Assembly: GCF_014651595.1 (NCBI RefSeq)
Contig: NZ_BMXE01000001.1
Span: 496,001 to 560,000, forward strand
DNA: 64,000 bases
Reading direction: 5' to 3'
Source: Pseudovibrio japonicus
Lineage (GTDB): Bacteria; Pseudomonadota; Alphaproteobacteria; Rhizobiales; Stappiaceae
Shown: positions 32,172 to 42,522 of the stretch, piece by piece
Position numbering within the stretch: the first letter of the stretch is position 1
How the letters are laid out: each line of letters begins with the position of its first letter
Program-made: the position numbers and the translations under genes
Notes under the pieces: model-generated
Databases searched by the model: none
Told to the model about the DNA's origin: nothing
What the model saw: the letters and a program-made list of their open reading frames with translations, nothing else

Positions 32172-33754
32172 CGGATGCCTCCAAATACGGAACGGATATA
32201 TTCTGTCGGATCAAGCAGCGTTCTCGCTCCATTATCAGATATGGACATCAGAGCCTCCGGCATGACGCCAATCAGGACGATCAGCGCTGTTAATGCCAGC
32301 AATGGCAACCAAATGCTCCAGGATATTTCGGAGGCGTCAGAACTGCCTGCGATAGGAAGGGCCTGAATGCCATCCATCGTATGTTCGTTGCCTCCCCTCC
32401 AGAATGCGAAGATCCAGAGGCGTCCTATGGCGATCGTGGTTAGCAAGCCTGAGACCAGAACGCCGGCGGCAACCCAGCCGCGATCAGCTTCCAATGCACC
32501 AGCGACGAGGAGCAACTTGGCCCAGAACCCGGTAAATGGCGGCAATCCGGCGACTGCAAGTAACAGAACCAAACCGATTGCAGCTCCCAAAGGCGTACGG
32601 ATATACAGCCCTCCGATGTCACGAAGGGAAAATGTACCACTCATCTGGAACATAAACGCGACAAGAAGATAAAGAGCGGTCATGATGAGGACAGAGTGCA
32701 TGGCGTAGAAGATTGCGCCTGAGATGGCAACTTCATTACCAACTGCGATCCCAGCCAACATGGCGCCAATCCCTGCGATAACAAGATATCCCATCAACCG
32801 GCGGATATCTGTCTGCGCCAGAGCGCCCAGAGAGCCAGTCAGCATAGTTGCAATGGCGACCAGTCCAATCAGTGAGGCAAGCCAATCACGGCCTTCTGGC
32901 ATGAGAAGAACCATTACTCTGAGCAGGGCATAAACACCGACTTTTGTGAGCAGACCTGCGAAGATGGCTGCAACCACCAGCCGCGGTGTATGGTAGGAGG
33001 CCGGGAGCCAGAAGTTGACCGGGAATGCTGCTGCTTTCATCGCAAAGGCGAGGAAGTACAAAGCTGCAATTGCCAGCACTGGACCTGAGCTGTCGAGGGC
33101 TTTTATCTTGCCTGCGATATCTGCCATGTTCAACGTACCAACCAGGCCATAAAGCAATCCGGTTGTCGTCAGTAAAAGCGTTGTCGCAATCAGGTTCAGC
33201 ACGGCATATTTGACTGCACCGTCGATCTGGATTTTTTCGTTTCCGAGGATCTGCATGCCAAAGGACGAGATCAACAACACTTCAAACCAGACATAGAGAT
33301 TGAAGACGTCACCCGTTAGGAACGATCCGCTCACGCCACACAACAGCATCAGCAGAAACGGATAGAAGCCGTAGCGCCGTTCGTTTTCAGCAATTGAATT
33401 TATTGCAAAGATAGCAACGCAAAGGGTGGCAATTGACGCTGTCAGAGCTAGCAGGGCTCCCAGAGGATCTGCGGTGAATGCAATGCCAAACGGTGGCAAC
33501 CAGCTGCCCATGACCATGGTCACGACGCCGTTGGTAAGCACATGATTGAGCAAGCCAATATTTGACAGGATAACCAGTGATATTGTGGCGATCGCAATCC
33601 ATGGCTGAACAAAGGATTTCTTACGGAAAATAATCGCGGTTGCACCGCCAGCCATGGTGAGCAGGACAGGTGCAACCAGAAGCCAGTCCGCTAGCGGAAC
33701 TGCCTCAGTTACCATTGCCGCTGCGGTGTCAACGGTTGTTTGTGTTACAGCCAT
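32168..33754 (-). CDS. mrpD: Mrp antiporter subunit D
   Basis: A 528-residue polytopic membrane protein with about fourteen helices, homologous to the ND2/ND4-type proton-channel subunits of complex I. The Proton_antipo_M core (about 125-420) shows FEVLLISSFGMQIL, FAMKAAAFPVNFWLPASYHTPRLVVAAIFAGLLTKVGVYALLR with the essential Lys, and GLPPFTGFWAKLLLVAGAL. It follows mrpC by 4 bp. Together with MrpA it forms the ion-translocating part. Confidence 0.95.
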   Translation of the reverse strand: MAVTQTTVDTAAAMVTEAVPLADWLLVAPVLLTMAGGATAIIFRKKSFVQPWIAIATISLVILSNIGLLNHVLTNGVVTMVMGSWLPPFGIAFTADPLGALLALTASIATLCVAIFAINSIAENERRYGFYPFLLMLLCGVSGSFLTGDVFNLYVWFEVLLISSFGMQILGNEKIQIDGAVKYAVLNLIATTLLLTTTGLLYGLVGTLNMADIAGKIKALDSSGPVLAIAALYFLAFAMKAAAFPVNFWLPASYHTPRLVVAAIFAGLLTKVGVYALLRVMVLLMPEGRDWLASLIGLVAIATMLTGSLGALAQTDIRRLMGYLVIAGIGAMLAGIAVGNEVAISGAIFYAMHSVLIMTALYLLVAFMFQMSGTFSLRDIGGLYIRTPLGAAIGLVLLLAVAGLPPFTGFWAKLLLVAGALEADRGWVAAGVLVSGLLTTIAIGRLWIFAFWRGGNEHTMDGIQALPIAGSSDASEISWSIWLPLLALTALIVLIGVMPEALMSISDNGARTLLDPTEYIRSVFGGIR

Positions 33755-33758
33755 CTAA

Positions 33759-34136
33759 TTAGTACCCCTGCGGCGGTTCAGAGTGTTCTTTTGGTTCTGC
33801 GACGCGCATCTCCAGCAGGTCATCGGTTCCCAGCTCCTGATAGGTCCGATACCCGAGGACCAGAAAGAATGCCAGAAACGAAAATGAGATTACGATCGCG
33901 GTCAACACCAATGCCTGCGGCAATGGGTTCGCGGTCGCTTCCAAAGGAAAGTAGCTATTCTCTGGAATGATTGGTGGCACATCCCGTGTCAGCCGGCCTG
34001 CGGTGAAGATCAAAAGATTCACGGCGTTGCCGAGAATGGCGATACCAATCAGAATTCTCACCAGTTTGCGTGAGAGCAACAGATAGATGGAACCGGCAAA
34101 AAGGATCCCGATTAAAACAGCAAAAAGCGTTTCCAT
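33759..34136 (-). CDS. mrpC: Mrp antiporter subunit C
   Basis: A 125-residue protein with three membrane helices, related to NuoK. The motif LIGIAILGNAVNLLIFTAGR (about 30-49) and ALVLTAIVISFSFLAFFLVLGYR (75-97) are diagnostic of MnhC/MrpC. It starts at the base where mrpB stops (one-base overlap). Confidence 0.93.
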   Translation of the reverse strand: METLFAVLIGILFAGSIYLLLSRKLVRILIGIAILGNAVNLLIFTAGRLTRDVPPIIPENSYFPLEATANPLPQALVLTAIVISFSFLAFFLVLGYRTYQELGTDDLLEMRVAEPKEHSEPPQGY

Positions 34137-34552
34137 TAGTCGGCCCTTTCTTCCAGCGAAAGTGCGATAGAAGAAATTGCACCTACCACAACCAGATAAA
34201 CCCCAATGTCAAAGAAAAGCGGCGTTGAAAGATCGATCACAGTGCCCAGAAAGGGCATCTCCAACCACTGGCTGGTCATTGCTGGCTGCCTGTAAAAGAT
34301 GCTTGGCAGGACGGATAAGACAGCAAGGAGCAAGCCAGATGCGGCGATGGACATAGGATGATATTTCATTGCCCGGCGCACAGCAGACACACCACAAGCG
34401 ATACCGTAGATCGCAAAAGCTGATACGGCGATCAGACCTCCGATAAAACCACCTCCTGGCTCATTGTGCCCGCGCAGCAGCACGAAGACTGAAAAGAGCA
34501 TCATCAGGGCAGAGAGATACGGAGCGACCGTTCTGAATATGAGCGTATTCAT
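34136..34552 (-). CDS. mrpB: Mrp antiporter subunit B
   Basis: A 138-residue MnhB/MrpB membrane protein with four helices and the motif [23 protein letters not shown] (about 29-51). Its presence as a separate gene shows that this operon has the seven-gene group 1 layout rather than the fused phaAB of rhizobia. It overlaps mrpA by one base. Confidence 0.93.
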   Translation of the reverse strand: MNTLIFRTVAPYLSALMMLFSVFVLLRGHNEPGGGFIGGLIAVSAFAIYGIACGVSAVRRAMKYHPMSIAASGLLLAVLSVLPSIFYRQPAMTSQWLEMPFLGTVIDLSTPLFFDIGVYLVVVGAISSIALSLEERAD

Positions 34553-36900
34553 TAGCGATTATTCTCCGACTTCGAGTTTCCCTCTGATTTAGGTCGCACC
34601 CTGATAAGTGCAAGCACCGCAAGGCCAGTTACCATCACAACGGCGATCTCACCGAGGGTATCAAAGCCACGGAAATCTACGAGAATTACGTTCACGATGT
34701 TTCGGCCATGAGCGATTGTCCGGCTATACTGAGTGAAGAACTCAGAGAGTGTCGGATCAAACGGTAACTGGACAATGGACATGAGCAACATGCTGATACC
34801 CGCACCGCATAGTAGCGCCAGGCTGGTATCAAAGAGTTTTGCGCGGGACGAGCGCGCATCGGTCGGCTTGAGGTTCAGACGGGTCATAACCAATGCAAGG
34901 ATCACCACGGAAAGGGTTTCAACCATAAACTGGGTGAATGACAGATCTGGTGCTCCGAACAGCAGGAAGATCAGCGCCACTGCAAAGCCCTGGATACCGA
35001 GCAGGACGATCGCGGTCACACGATATCGTGCGGTCACCACGGCGTAGACGCCGATCACAGCGATTGCTGCGATGAACCACTCATACACATACAGACTGCC
35101 GAATCCTTCCAGTTTGGGCCAGTTTCCCGTGAGGATCATTGGCACATACAACACGAACGCAATCACAACGAAGGTGGCGCGCATGTAGCGGACCATGCTG
35201 CCGGTTTGGATCGTGTTGGACAGCGTGCCTGCGAAACGGACAATCCCTTCAATGGTCTGATCAAAGCCCTTATCCGGTCCCCACCCAATGGTGCGCAAGA
35301 TTTCTGCAATAATGAGACGCAGCTTATCGAGGTACATGAAGATAATGATACCCAGAGCGACTGTCGCCATGGACAGGTAAAGCGCCGGGGACAGGTAAGT
35401 CGGGAACAGGTGCAACTCTTCATCAAACGGCGTGCCCAGAATTGCAGAGGTCATGGGCGACAGGATCTGATGTCCGACAGAGACGATGAACAAACCGGTC
35501 ACCAGCCCCAGAACGGCGAGCGTGATTGATCCGGCATACAGCAGGATCGATCCTTCATGAGCTGCTTTCGGGGTTTTCACTTTGGACCCGAAGAACGGCT
35601 TGATGGCAACGGTTGCTGCCAGAGCAAACATCATGGCATTTCCAAGCAGAGCGAAGCCAGTCCAAAGACCACCATTCACGGCGTGCCAAGTGCCATCATA
35701 GAGAACCTCTTTTGCAACAAAGCCGATGAGAGGCGGCAGACCTGCCATCGAGAGTGCCGAAAGCACTGCTGCGACGCCGGTGATTGGCATGAGCGAAAAC
35801 AAGCCCCCTACCCTGTTCAGGTCGCGCGTGCCTGCTTCATGGTCGACGGTTCCGACCACCATGAACAGTGAGCCCTTAAAGAGTGAGTGGGCAAACAGGT
35901 AGATAACGGCGCCTTGAATGGCGATTGGGTCGGATGTGCCTGTCAACATCACGAGCAAGCCGAGAGAAGCCACGGTTGTGTAGGCCAGAACCAGTTTCAG
36001 GTCTGTCTGGCGAATGCCGAGGATGGTTCCGACAAGCAACGTAATGCCGCCGAAGATTGGCAGGATAGTCATCCAGAGTTCTGTTCCGCCAAGAGCCGGC
36101 TGCATTCGCATAAGCAAGTAAACACCGGCTTTCACCATGGTTGCTGAGTGCAAGTATGCGGAGACCGGCGTCGGGGCTTCCATGGCATTTGGAAGCCAGA
36201 AATGGAATGGGAACTGAGCAGACTTGGTGAAGGCGCCCAGTATAACAAGCACGAAGATCGCGGTGTAATACGGGCTTTCACGCAGAATATCGCCGGAGTT
36301 GAGCAGCTCACTCATCTCGAAACTGCCGCCCTGATACCCGGCAAGGATCAGACCAGCCATCAGCGCAAGACCGCCGCCGCCTGTCACAACAAGTGCCTGC
36401 ACAGCAGCGCGGCGCGAGGCACGGCGCAGGTGATCAAAGCCGATAAGAAGGAAGGACGTGATTGACGTCAGTTCCCAATAAACAAAGAGTGTGATGATGT
36501 TATCTGCAAGAACAACACCGAGCATGGCGCCCATGAACAGGAACAGGTAGGACAGGAACTGCCCTAGGTTCTGGTGGCCTTTCAGGTATCCGCCTGAGTA
36601 AAGCGTTATTAGCGTTCCGATTCCTGAAATCAGGAGCGCAAATACGACAGACAGGCCATCCAGATAGATCGAGAAATTGACGTTAAAAGTGGGGACCCAC
36701 TCCAGACTGGCCCGGAAGGTCTGCCCTGCGGCAATACCCGGCACGAACGAGAGAAACTGCAAGAAAGCTAATGCGGGAATGATAGCAAGGAGCCATGACG
36801 CATTGTGTTTCAGAGTCTTTGCCAGAATAGGACTAAGCGCAGCGGCAACAAACGGGCCCAATAACGCCCAGAACGTTGCCTCGACACCGAATAAAGGCAT
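34552..36900 (-). CDS. mrpA: Mrp antiporter subunit A
   Basis: A 782-residue polytopic subunit, the largest of the complex and homologous to NuoL. The quinone-oxidoreductase-like core shows [19 protein letters not shown] (about 137-155), [40 protein letters not shown] (226-265) with the conserved Lys and the [13 protein letters not shown] box, and [17 protein letters not shown]. The C-terminal part (about 600-770) is the DUF4040/MbhD-E-like extension including the helix [21 protein letters not shown]. First gene of the operon. About 250 bp separate it from the divergent msrB, where its promoter should lie. Confidence 0.95.
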   Translation of the reverse strand: MPLFGVEATFWALLGPFVAAALSPILAKTLKHNASWLLAIIPALAFLQFLSFVPGIAAGQTFRASLEWVPTFNVNFSIYLDGLSVVFALLISGIGTLITLYSGGYLKGHQNLGQFLSYLFLFMGAMLGVVLADNIITLFVYWELTSITSFLLIGFDHLRRASRRAAVQALVVTGGGGLALMAGLILAGYQGGSFEMSELLNSGDILRESPYYTAIFVLVILGAFTKSAQFPFHFWLPNAMEAPTPVSAYLHSATMVKAGVYLLMRMQPALGGTELWMTILPIFGGITLLVGTILGIRQTDLKLVLAYTTVASLGLLVMLTGTSDPIAIQGAVIYLFAHSLFKGSLFMVVGTVDHEAGTRDLNRVGGLFSLMPITGVAAVLSALSMAGLPPLIGFVAKEVLYDGTWHAVNGGLWTGFALLGNAMMFALAATVAIKPFFGSKVKTPKAAHEGSILLYAGSITLAVLGLVTGLFIVSVGHQILSPMTSAILGTPFDEELHLFPTYLSPALYLSMATVALGIIIFMYLDKLRLIIAEILRTIGWGPDKGFDQTIEGIVRFAGTLSNTIQTGSMVRYMRATFVVIAFVLYVPMILTGNWPKLEGFGSLYVYEWFIAAIAVIGVYAVVTARYRVTAIVLLGIQGFAVALIFLLFGAPDLSFTQFMVETLSVVILALVMTRLNLKPTDARSSRAKLFDTSLALLCGAGISMLLMSIVQLPFDPTLSEFFTQYSRTIAHGRNIVNVILVDFRGFDTLGEIAVVMVTGLAVLALIRVRPKSEGNSKSENNR

Positions 36901-37155
36901 TTAGCACTCCGTAAATTATTAGTGTGGTTGAACCTTAGTTCGAGTCGAATTTGCCAAACACGCTCCCCCGACCACTCTCAAGACATAATCTGCCTACCCA
37001 TCCGGGGCAAGTTCATCACATTCTAGTTTTGTCAGGTTTCAAAAAACTCCGACCTCACCTATTTGTAGTTTGCCATTTGGACATCTGCGGTTGTTTATGT
37101 CTTGGTAAACTTAACATGGCCCTACCATTGAACGCGTTGAATAAGGATTTCTATC

Positions 37156-37563
37156 ATGTTGAACAAAAAATCACCTAAGGACATGACCGAGGCGGACTGG
37201 CGGGAGCAACTGACCCCTGAGCAATATCGTATCCTTCGTGAAAAAGGTACGGAACGATCGTTTACCGGCCCTTACTGGAACACCTTTGAAACCGGCACGT
37301 ATAGCTGCACGGCATGTGGATCTAAGTTATTCAAATCAGACACTAAATTCGATGCAGGGTGTGGCTGGCCAAGTTTCTTTGAACCCGTTGCTCCGGACGT
37401 TGTTACGGAGCACAGCGACACCACGCTTGGCATGGTGCGTACAGAGATATGTTGTGCAAATTGTGGTGGCCACCTTGGACACGTTTTCCCTGACGGCCCA
37501 CCGCCAACAGGACTTCGCTACTGCATGAATGGTACTTCGATGACATTTAAGACAGAAAAGTAG
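37156..37563 (+). CDS. msrB: Methionine-R-sulfoxide reductase B
   Basis: A 135-residue MsrB that repairs oxidised methionine in proteins. The structural zinc site uses Cys51, Cys54, Cys100 and Cys103 (CTAC and CANC). The catalytic Cys123 lies in [11 protein letters not shown] and Cys69 of GCGWPSF can act as resolving residue. The catalytic segment normally reads RYCxNS; here it is RYCMNG. Length and motifs are typical. The gene is divergent from mrpA. Confidence 0.95.
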   Translation: MLNKKSPKDMTEADWREQLTPEQYRILREKGTERSFTGPYWNTFETGTYSCTACGSKLFKSDTKFDAGCGWPSFFEPVAPDVVTEHSDTTLGMVRTEICCANCGGHLGHVFPDGPPPTGLRYCMNGTSMTFKTEK

Positions 37564-37859
37564 TTTTAGTTGTCGCTAATCTTAAGTGTTATGGCGAGTG
37601 AAAAGAGCGACGATTTGAAGCTGTGGAAGAAGAACTCAAACTACACTGAAACAATATTATCAACTCCTCTCGAAAGACGTATGAGCATGAAATTTTTCGG
37701 TGTAAAAAGCTTGGTACTCAAATTTATACCTTCGGCAGTACACACATCTTCTGAGGGATAAGGTTTAATCGGGAACTGGCTTTATGTCAGTTCTCGCATA
37801 AAATGCCGAGGCAACAGGCTACAGTTTCAAAATCATTACAGAAAACACAGTCAGGTATA

Positions 37860-39953
37860 ATGAAAAAACCAGTTCCACCTCGCGCACAAATGCGCACTCA
37901 TGAGACCAGTCATCACGGTTTTACACGTAACGAGCCTTATGCCTGGCTGCGCGCAGACAACTGGCAAGAGGTTATGCGGGATCCGGGGCTGCTTGATTCT
38001 GAAATCCGCTCATATCTGGAAGCTGAAAATGCTTACACAAAAAGCGAGATGGCGGAGACTGAAGAACTGCAAAGCGCGCTTTTTGCGGAGATGAAAGGGC
38101 GCATCAAGGAAGATGACAGTTCGGTCCCTGCTCCTGATGGGGACTATGCCTACGCAACCAAGTTTGTTGAAGGCGGACAGCACCCGAAATTTGTCCGCAG
38201 CAAGCGCGATGGCAGCGATCCTGTGGTTCTGGTTGATGGCGACCTTGAAGCGGAGGGCAAAGCCTTCTTCAAGTTTGGTGGCGCCTCCCACAGCGACGAT
38301 CACAAATATCTTGCCTGGGCCTATGATGACAAGGGCTCAGAGTATTACACACTCAAGGTCCGTGAGACCGCGACTGGCAAGGATTTGGAAGACAGTATTC
38401 CCGATACCGGTGCTGGTGGGGTGTGGTCCAGCGACGGGCAGTATCTATTCTATGTTCAGGTCGATGAGAATCATCGCCCCTCCAAGCTGTTCCGCCATAA
38501 GCTTGGAACTCCTGTTTCCGAAGATGCTTTGGTCTATGAAGAAGAAGACACCAGCTTCTTTGTCGGGCTGGGCAGAACCCAGTCAGGCCGCTTCATTTGT
38601 ATTGGGTCCGGCGACCATGAAACAACCGAGGTCTGGCTCATTCCTGCCGAAGAACCTTTGACAGAGCCTGTGCTTGTGGCGAAACGGGAAACCGGCGTCG
38701 AATACACCGTTGAAGACAATGGTGACCGGCTGCTGATTTTGACAAATGCGGGCGGTGCTGAAGACTTCAAGATTGTGAGCGTACCATTGGTTGCTCAACT
38801 GGCCTTGCCTGGGAAAGCCCACTGGGTTGACCTAGTCCCCCATAAGCCGGGCCGATTGATCCTGTCTCACGACGTTTACAAGGATTACATGGTGTGGCTG
38901 GAGCGTGTTGACGGACTGCCACGCATTGTCGTGCATCGCTTCATTGACAACATCGCCCACACTATCGAGTTTAATGAAGAAGCCTACAGCCTTGGGCTTT
39001 CTGGCAGTTTTGAGTATGACACCACCACGATCCGCTTCAGCTACTCTTCCATGACGACGCCAAGCGAGGTGTACGACTACGATGTTGCAACACGTGAGCG
39101 TGTGCTGCGCAAGCGGCAGGAAGTGCCCTCTGGCCATGATGCATCTGAGTACATCACGCGGCGCCTGATGGCACCTTCGCTTGACGGAGCGCTTGTTCCG
39201 GTGACGTTGCTGTACAAGCGATCCACGGTGCTGGATGGAACTGCGCCGTGTTTGCTTTATGGCTATGGCTCCTATGGCATCGCCATTCCAGCCAGCTTTT
39301 CAACCAATGCTCTGTCATTGGTGGATCGTGGCTTTGTTTACGCAATCGCTCATATCCGCGGCGGTAAAGACAAGGGCTATGCGTGGTATAAGAACGGTCG
39401 CCGGGAGTTCAAAAAGAACACCTTCCATGACTTCATCGCCTCGGCTGAGTTCCTTGTCAGGGAGGGCTTTACTGCTCACGACAGGATCGTTGCGCATGGT
39501 GGGTCTGCTGGTGGCATGTTGATGGGGGCGTGCGCCAACATGGCGCCTGAAGCCTTTGCCGCCATGATTGCAGAAGTGCCATTTGTGGACGTTCTGACCA
39601 CGATGTTGGATGACAGCCTACCGCTGACGCCGATTGAATGGCCGGAATGGGGTGATCCGATCCGTGACAAGAGCGCATATGGTTATATTGCGTCTTACTC
39701 ACCCATCGACAATGTGGAAGAAAAGGCTTATCCAGCCATCTTTGCGCTTGGTGGCCTCACTGATCCACGAGTGACATATTGGGAGCCGGCCAAGTGGGTC
39801 GCAACGCTGCGCGAGAAGAAGACAAACGACAGCCTTGTTATGCTGCGCACCAACATGGATGCGGGCCATGGCGGCGCTTCAGGAAGATTTGATCGACTGA
39901 AAGAGGTGGCATTGGTCTATGCCTTCGCCTTGAAACAAACTGGCAAAGCATGA
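37860..39953 (+). CDS. ptrB: Oligopeptidase B-like S9 serine peptidase
   Basis: Start set at MKKPVPPRAQMRTHE (ATG at 37860, AGGT upstream); an ATG 57 bp earlier has no ribosome site. The 697-residue protein has the S9 architecture: short N-terminal helix region (HGFTRNEPYAWLR), seven-bladed propeller (about 60-400), and C-terminal alpha/beta hydrolase with Ser549 in GGSAGG, Asp635 in LTDPR and His670 in DAGHGG. It would cleave short peptides, after basic residues if it is a true oligopeptidase B. No signal peptide, so it is cytoplasmic. A strong terminator follows. Confidence 0.88.
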   Translation: MKKPVPPRAQMRTHETSHHGFTRNEPYAWLRADNWQEVMRDPGLLDSEIRSYLEAENAYTKSEMAETEELQSALFAEMKGRIKEDDSSVPAPDGDYAYATKFVEGGQHPKFVRSKRDGSDPVVLVDGDLEAEGKAFFKFGGASHSDDHKYLAWAYDDKGSEYYTLKVRETATGKDLEDSIPDTGAGGVWSSDGQYLFYVQVDENHRPSKLFRHKLGTPVSEDALVYEEEDTSFFVGLGRTQSGRFICIGSGDHETTEVWLIPAEEPLTEPVLVAKRETGVEYTVEDNGDRLLILTNAGGAEDFKIVSVPLVAQLALPGKAHWVDLVPHKPGRLILSHDVYKDYMVWLERVDGLPRIVVHRFIDNIAHTIEFNEEAYSLGLSGSFEYDTTTIRFSYSSMTTPSEVYDYDVATRERVLRKRQEVPSGHDASEYITRRLMAPSLDGALVPVTLLYKRSTVLDGTAPCLLYGYGSYGIAIPASFSTNALSLVDRGFVYAIAHIRGGKDKGYAWYKNGRREFKKNTFHDFIASAEFLVREGFTAHDRIVAHGGSAGGMLMGACANMAPEAFAAMIAEVPFVDVLTTMLDDSLPLTPIEWPEWGDPIRDKSAYGYIASYSPIDNVEEKAYPAIFALGGLTDPRVTYWEPAKWVATLREKKTNDSLVMLRTNMDAGHGGASGRFDRLKEVALVYAFALKQTGKA

Positions 39954-39973
39954 CATAACCCCTTGAGAACTAT

Positions 39974-40001
39974 AAAGGCGCCTTTTCGGGGCGCCTTTTT
40001 C
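39974..40001 (+). terminator. Intrinsic terminator of the oligopeptidase gene
   Basis: AAAGGCGCC / GGCGCCTTT (9 bp) around TTTTCGG, followed by five T, 20 bp after the stop. Clear rho-independent terminator. Confidence 0.9.
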
Positions 40002-40165
40002 TAATTAAAGACACCTGTAAGTTTACCTTAAGCTTGTTCCTAGTTCGCACTGCTAGATTAAATTTGCAATAACCACCGGACCGCTACGATTTTCCAGTCA
40101 AACGGGACGCTAAACACGTCTCTGACCGCCCAAGTTAACAACAACAAAAAAGTCTGGAAAATACC

Positions 40166-40531
40166 GTGCGTGCCGTTCTGATCACCCTCTTCCTTTTCGC
40201 TATCGTTCCTGGTCAATCTTTTGCTCAAGTCAATAATCAGGAATACCCGTTCAACTCCCTGCTTCCTAATGACCTGCGATCACCGCCGATGATCAGGGGA
40301 ACCCAGTACGACTGTCAGATCAGGGTGAGAGCAGATGGGGCCGAGAATGTTTACCAAGCCTTCGTGGGCGGTTCCTTTAGCGACCCGATCCGCAACATCT
40401 CCAGTGTTGCCTGCTTTCAAAGCGCACAGATGTGCGATGCTTATTTGAATTTCATGCGCGGGTATCTAACCACGACGCGCACTGCAAGCTGCCAGCACGG
40501 CTATTACGACGGGCCGCTCAGCCATTTCTAA
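40166..40531 (+). CDS. Small exported cysteine protein, paralog 1
   Basis: A 121-residue protein starting from GTG at 40166. The N-terminal signal peptide (RAVLITLFLFAIVPGQSFA) is cut before QVNN. The mature part of about 101 residues has four Cys: in QYDCQI, VACFQ, QMCDAYL and TASCQHGY. Sequence blocks NNQEYPFNSLLPNDLRS and FMRGYL are shared almost exactly with the next gene. No known domain is recognised. It is probably periplasmic or secreted with two disulfides. The gene is flanked by terminators on both sides. Confidence 0.75.
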   Translation: MRAVLITLFLFAIVPGQSFAQVNNQEYPFNSLLPNDLRSPPMIRGTQYDCQIRVRADGAENVYQAFVGGSFSDPIRNISSVACFQSAQMCDAYLNFMRGYLTTTRTASCQHGYYDGPLSHF

Positions 40532-40589
40532 CAGGCGCCGCTTGCGGAGAGACTAAAAACTTTAAAAGTGTTGGATATACGAAGGCGTG

Positions 40590-40621
40590 AAAGGCGTCTC
40601 TGAAGGAGGCGCCTTTTTTAT
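40590..40621 (+). terminator. Intrinsic terminator of paralog 1
   Basis: AAAGGCGTCTC pairs over 11 bp (two G-T/T-G type pairs) with GAGGCGCCTTT around TGAAG, followed by a T-run. It closely resembles the terminator upstream at 39974. Confidence 0.85.
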
Positions 40622-40790
40622 GGTGGGTCAGCAAGCCTTGCAGCGAACCTCCGGTCCGCCAGCCTGGGCCTGTTCGCTCATCGCAAATTCATTAACCTTA
40701 AAAACAAGCGAAATATCGTCTTTATATTTTCCAAAACCATTCATGTTTCATAATGAAGTCAAGCAAACACAATGACAAGGGAGCGAACTC

Positions 40791-41159
40791 TTGCGTTTTT
40801 TGATTGTTTTTATCGTGACGCTTTTCTTGTCTGTGGGTTCGACGTCCGCGCAGGTCAACAACAAGCTCTACCCGTTTAACTACCTACTTCCCAACGATTT
40901 GCGGTCGGCTCCGCGGATTTATGGTTCCCAGTATGACTGCCGGATTAGGGTGAAGGAAGATGGGCCGGAGAATGTCTATCAGGCCTTTGTGAATGGGTAC
41001 TTTAGCGATCCCAGTCGCAACGTTTCCAGTGTTGCCTGCTTCCGGACCATGGAGAAATGCCAAGCTTACCTGAATTTCATGCGCGGGTATCTGGAGCTCA
41101 CACGCAGTGCCAGTTGTCAGCATGGCTATTACAAAGGGCTTTTTGGCTGGCTTTGGTAA
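40791..41159 (+). CDS. Small exported cysteine protein, paralog 2
   Basis: A 122-residue protein starting at TTG (40791) with a good AAGGGAG ribosome site. Signal peptide FLIVFIVTLFLSVGSTSA, then QVNNKLYPFNYLLPNDLRS and the same four Cys (QYDC, VACF, KCQAYL, SASC) as paralog 1; most of the mature residues are identical. C-terminus differs (KGLFGWLW). It has a 45-bp gap to the third paralog and probably shares a transcript with it. Function unknown. Confidence 0.75.
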   Translation: MRFLIVFIVTLFLSVGSTSAQVNNKLYPFNYLLPNDLRSAPRIYGSQYDCRIRVKEDGPENVYQAFVNGYFSDPSRNVSSVACFRTMEKCQAYLNFMRGYLELTRSASCQHGYYKGLFGWLW

Positions 41160-41203
41160 AATAATCACAGAAGAGGCTGTTAAGGCCCGAAGGTATTGAA
41201 TAA

Positions 41204-41620
41204 ATGAAGATAATTGCCCCTATCGCCAGCATTGCAGCGGCATCTCTTTTTCTTGGCAGCTGTAGTCAGCCACCTAGCACGAACTATCTGGAGCGCCAGC
41301 TTATTCCCCGCACTCCGCCCATCATCCCAGAGGTGAGAGGCACCCAATATGACTGCAACATCGCGGCCGCAGAGTACGGCGCTGCCAATGTCTGGCAGGC
41401 GAATGTGGGCGGGCGTGTGTTAAGCGACAACCGGCCGTACAACGTTGCGACGGAGGCTTGCTTTACAACTCAAAACGAGTGCGAAGCCTTCCTCTATCTC
41501 ATGAACGGCAGACTGGAACAGATTATCACATCCCGTTGCCAGTTCGGGTATCAAACCAATTTCCTCAACAGGCTCTTCGGGTTGCAATACACGGGCCCTG
41601 AGCAGAAAACTCCGGCGTGA
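41204..41620 (+). CDS. Small lipoprotein, paralog 3 of the cysteine family
   Basis: A 138-residue protein. Unlike its two relatives it has a lipoprotein signal: MKIIAPIASIAAASLFLGSC with lipobox Leu-Gly-Ser-Cys (residue 20). The mature part retains the family pattern: RGTQYDCNI, ATEACFTTQNECEAFLYLMNGRLE and SRCQFGY, so the same four Cys are kept, but overall it is clearly more diverged. It probably sits on the outer membrane and could present or bind the soluble relatives; that is speculation. Confidence 0.75.
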   Translation: MKIIAPIASIAAASLFLGSCSQPPSTNYLERQLIPRTPPIIPEVRGTQYDCNIAAAEYGAANVWQANVGGRVLSDNRPYNVATEACFTTQNECEAFLYLMNGRLEQIITSRCQFGYQTNFLNRLFGLQYTGPEQKTPA

Positions 41621-41641
41621 TGGGCTGACAGCGGGTGGCAC

Positions 41642-41666
41642 AAAAAAGGCGGCCTATGGCCGCCTT
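41642..41666 (-). terminator. Intrinsic terminator of sodB
   Basis: On the minus strand AAGGCGGCC / GGCCGCCTT (9 bp, loop ATA) is followed by a run of T, 21 bp after the sodB stop. The inverse orientation lacks a T-run, so it mainly serves sodB. Confidence 0.88.
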
Positions 41667-41687
41667 GATCATAATATGTCGTTGGGA

Positions 41688-42287
41688 TTAAACAGCTTTA
41701 GAGTACAGCTCTTCTACGTATTCCCAGTTAATCAGGTTATCAACGAATGCTTCCAGATACTTAGGACGCGCGTTGCGGTAGTCGATGTAGTAGGAGTGTT
41801 CCCAAACATCGCAGCCCAGAATTGGGGTAGCGCCGTGTACGATCGGGTTTTCGCCGTTAGGTGTTTTCATAACAACCAGTTTGCCGTCTTTCACAGCCAG
41901 CCATGCCCAACCGGAACCGAACTGGGTTACACCAGCGTTGATGAAGTCCGCGCGGAACTTATCGAAGCCGCCCAGCTCTTCGTCAACTTTCTTTGCAAGA
42001 ACGCCCGGCAGAGAAGAGCCGCCACCATTTGGCTTCATCCACTTCCAGAAATGCAGGTGGTTGAGGTGCTGGCCAGCGTTGTTGAACAGACCTGCATTGG
42101 TGCCGTAGCTTTCCTTGACGATCTCTTCGAGGCTTTTGCCTTCAAGGCCTGAACCTTCAAGCAGCTTGTTGCCGTTGGTGACATAAGCCTGATGGTGCTT
42201 GTCGTGGTGATACTCGAGGGTTTCAGCAGACATATAAGGGGCCAGAGCGTCGTATGCGTATGGCAGGTCTTCAAGAGCAAAAGACAT
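41688..42287 (-). CDS. sodB: Superoxide dismutase, Fe-type
   Basis: A 199-residue SOD starting MSFALEDLPYAYDALAPYMS; the open frame upstream (36 codons) is not part of the protein. Metal ligands by alignment are His27, His77, Asp160 and His164 (DVWEHSYYIDY). Gln73 in NNAGQH fits the position of the Fe-type second-sphere glutamine, favouring iron, although cambialistic use cannot be ruled out. Cytoplasmic. Isolated gene with a good terminator. Confidence 0.93.
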   Translation of the reverse strand: MSFALEDLPYAYDALAPYMSAETLEYHHDKHHQAYVTNGNKLLEGSGLEGKSLEEIVKESYGTNAGLFNNAGQHLNHLHFWKWMKPNGGGSSLPGVLAKKVDEELGGFDKFRADFINAGVTQFGSGWAWLAVKDGKLVVMKTPNGENPIVHGATPILGCDVWEHSYYIDYRNARPKYLEAFVDNLINWEYVEELYSKAV

Positions 42288-42522
42288 GGTATACCTCCAT
42301 GGGAAAGGAAACTTTGGGCGCAGGCTCCCCAGTCTTCCAACCGACCAGCTCTGCAACTCATGGTGCAAAATAGTGATGTTTTTGCGTATGGGCAACGGGT
42401 GAGAAGCATAATTTGCAAATATTTTTCTTGTTTTTTTAGAGGCAGAACCTCTAGGTTTAGGAACGCAGAGGCTTGGAGACCATTAAAACGACTGTTTTCT
42501 GCGGGTTATAAGGAAACAATCT

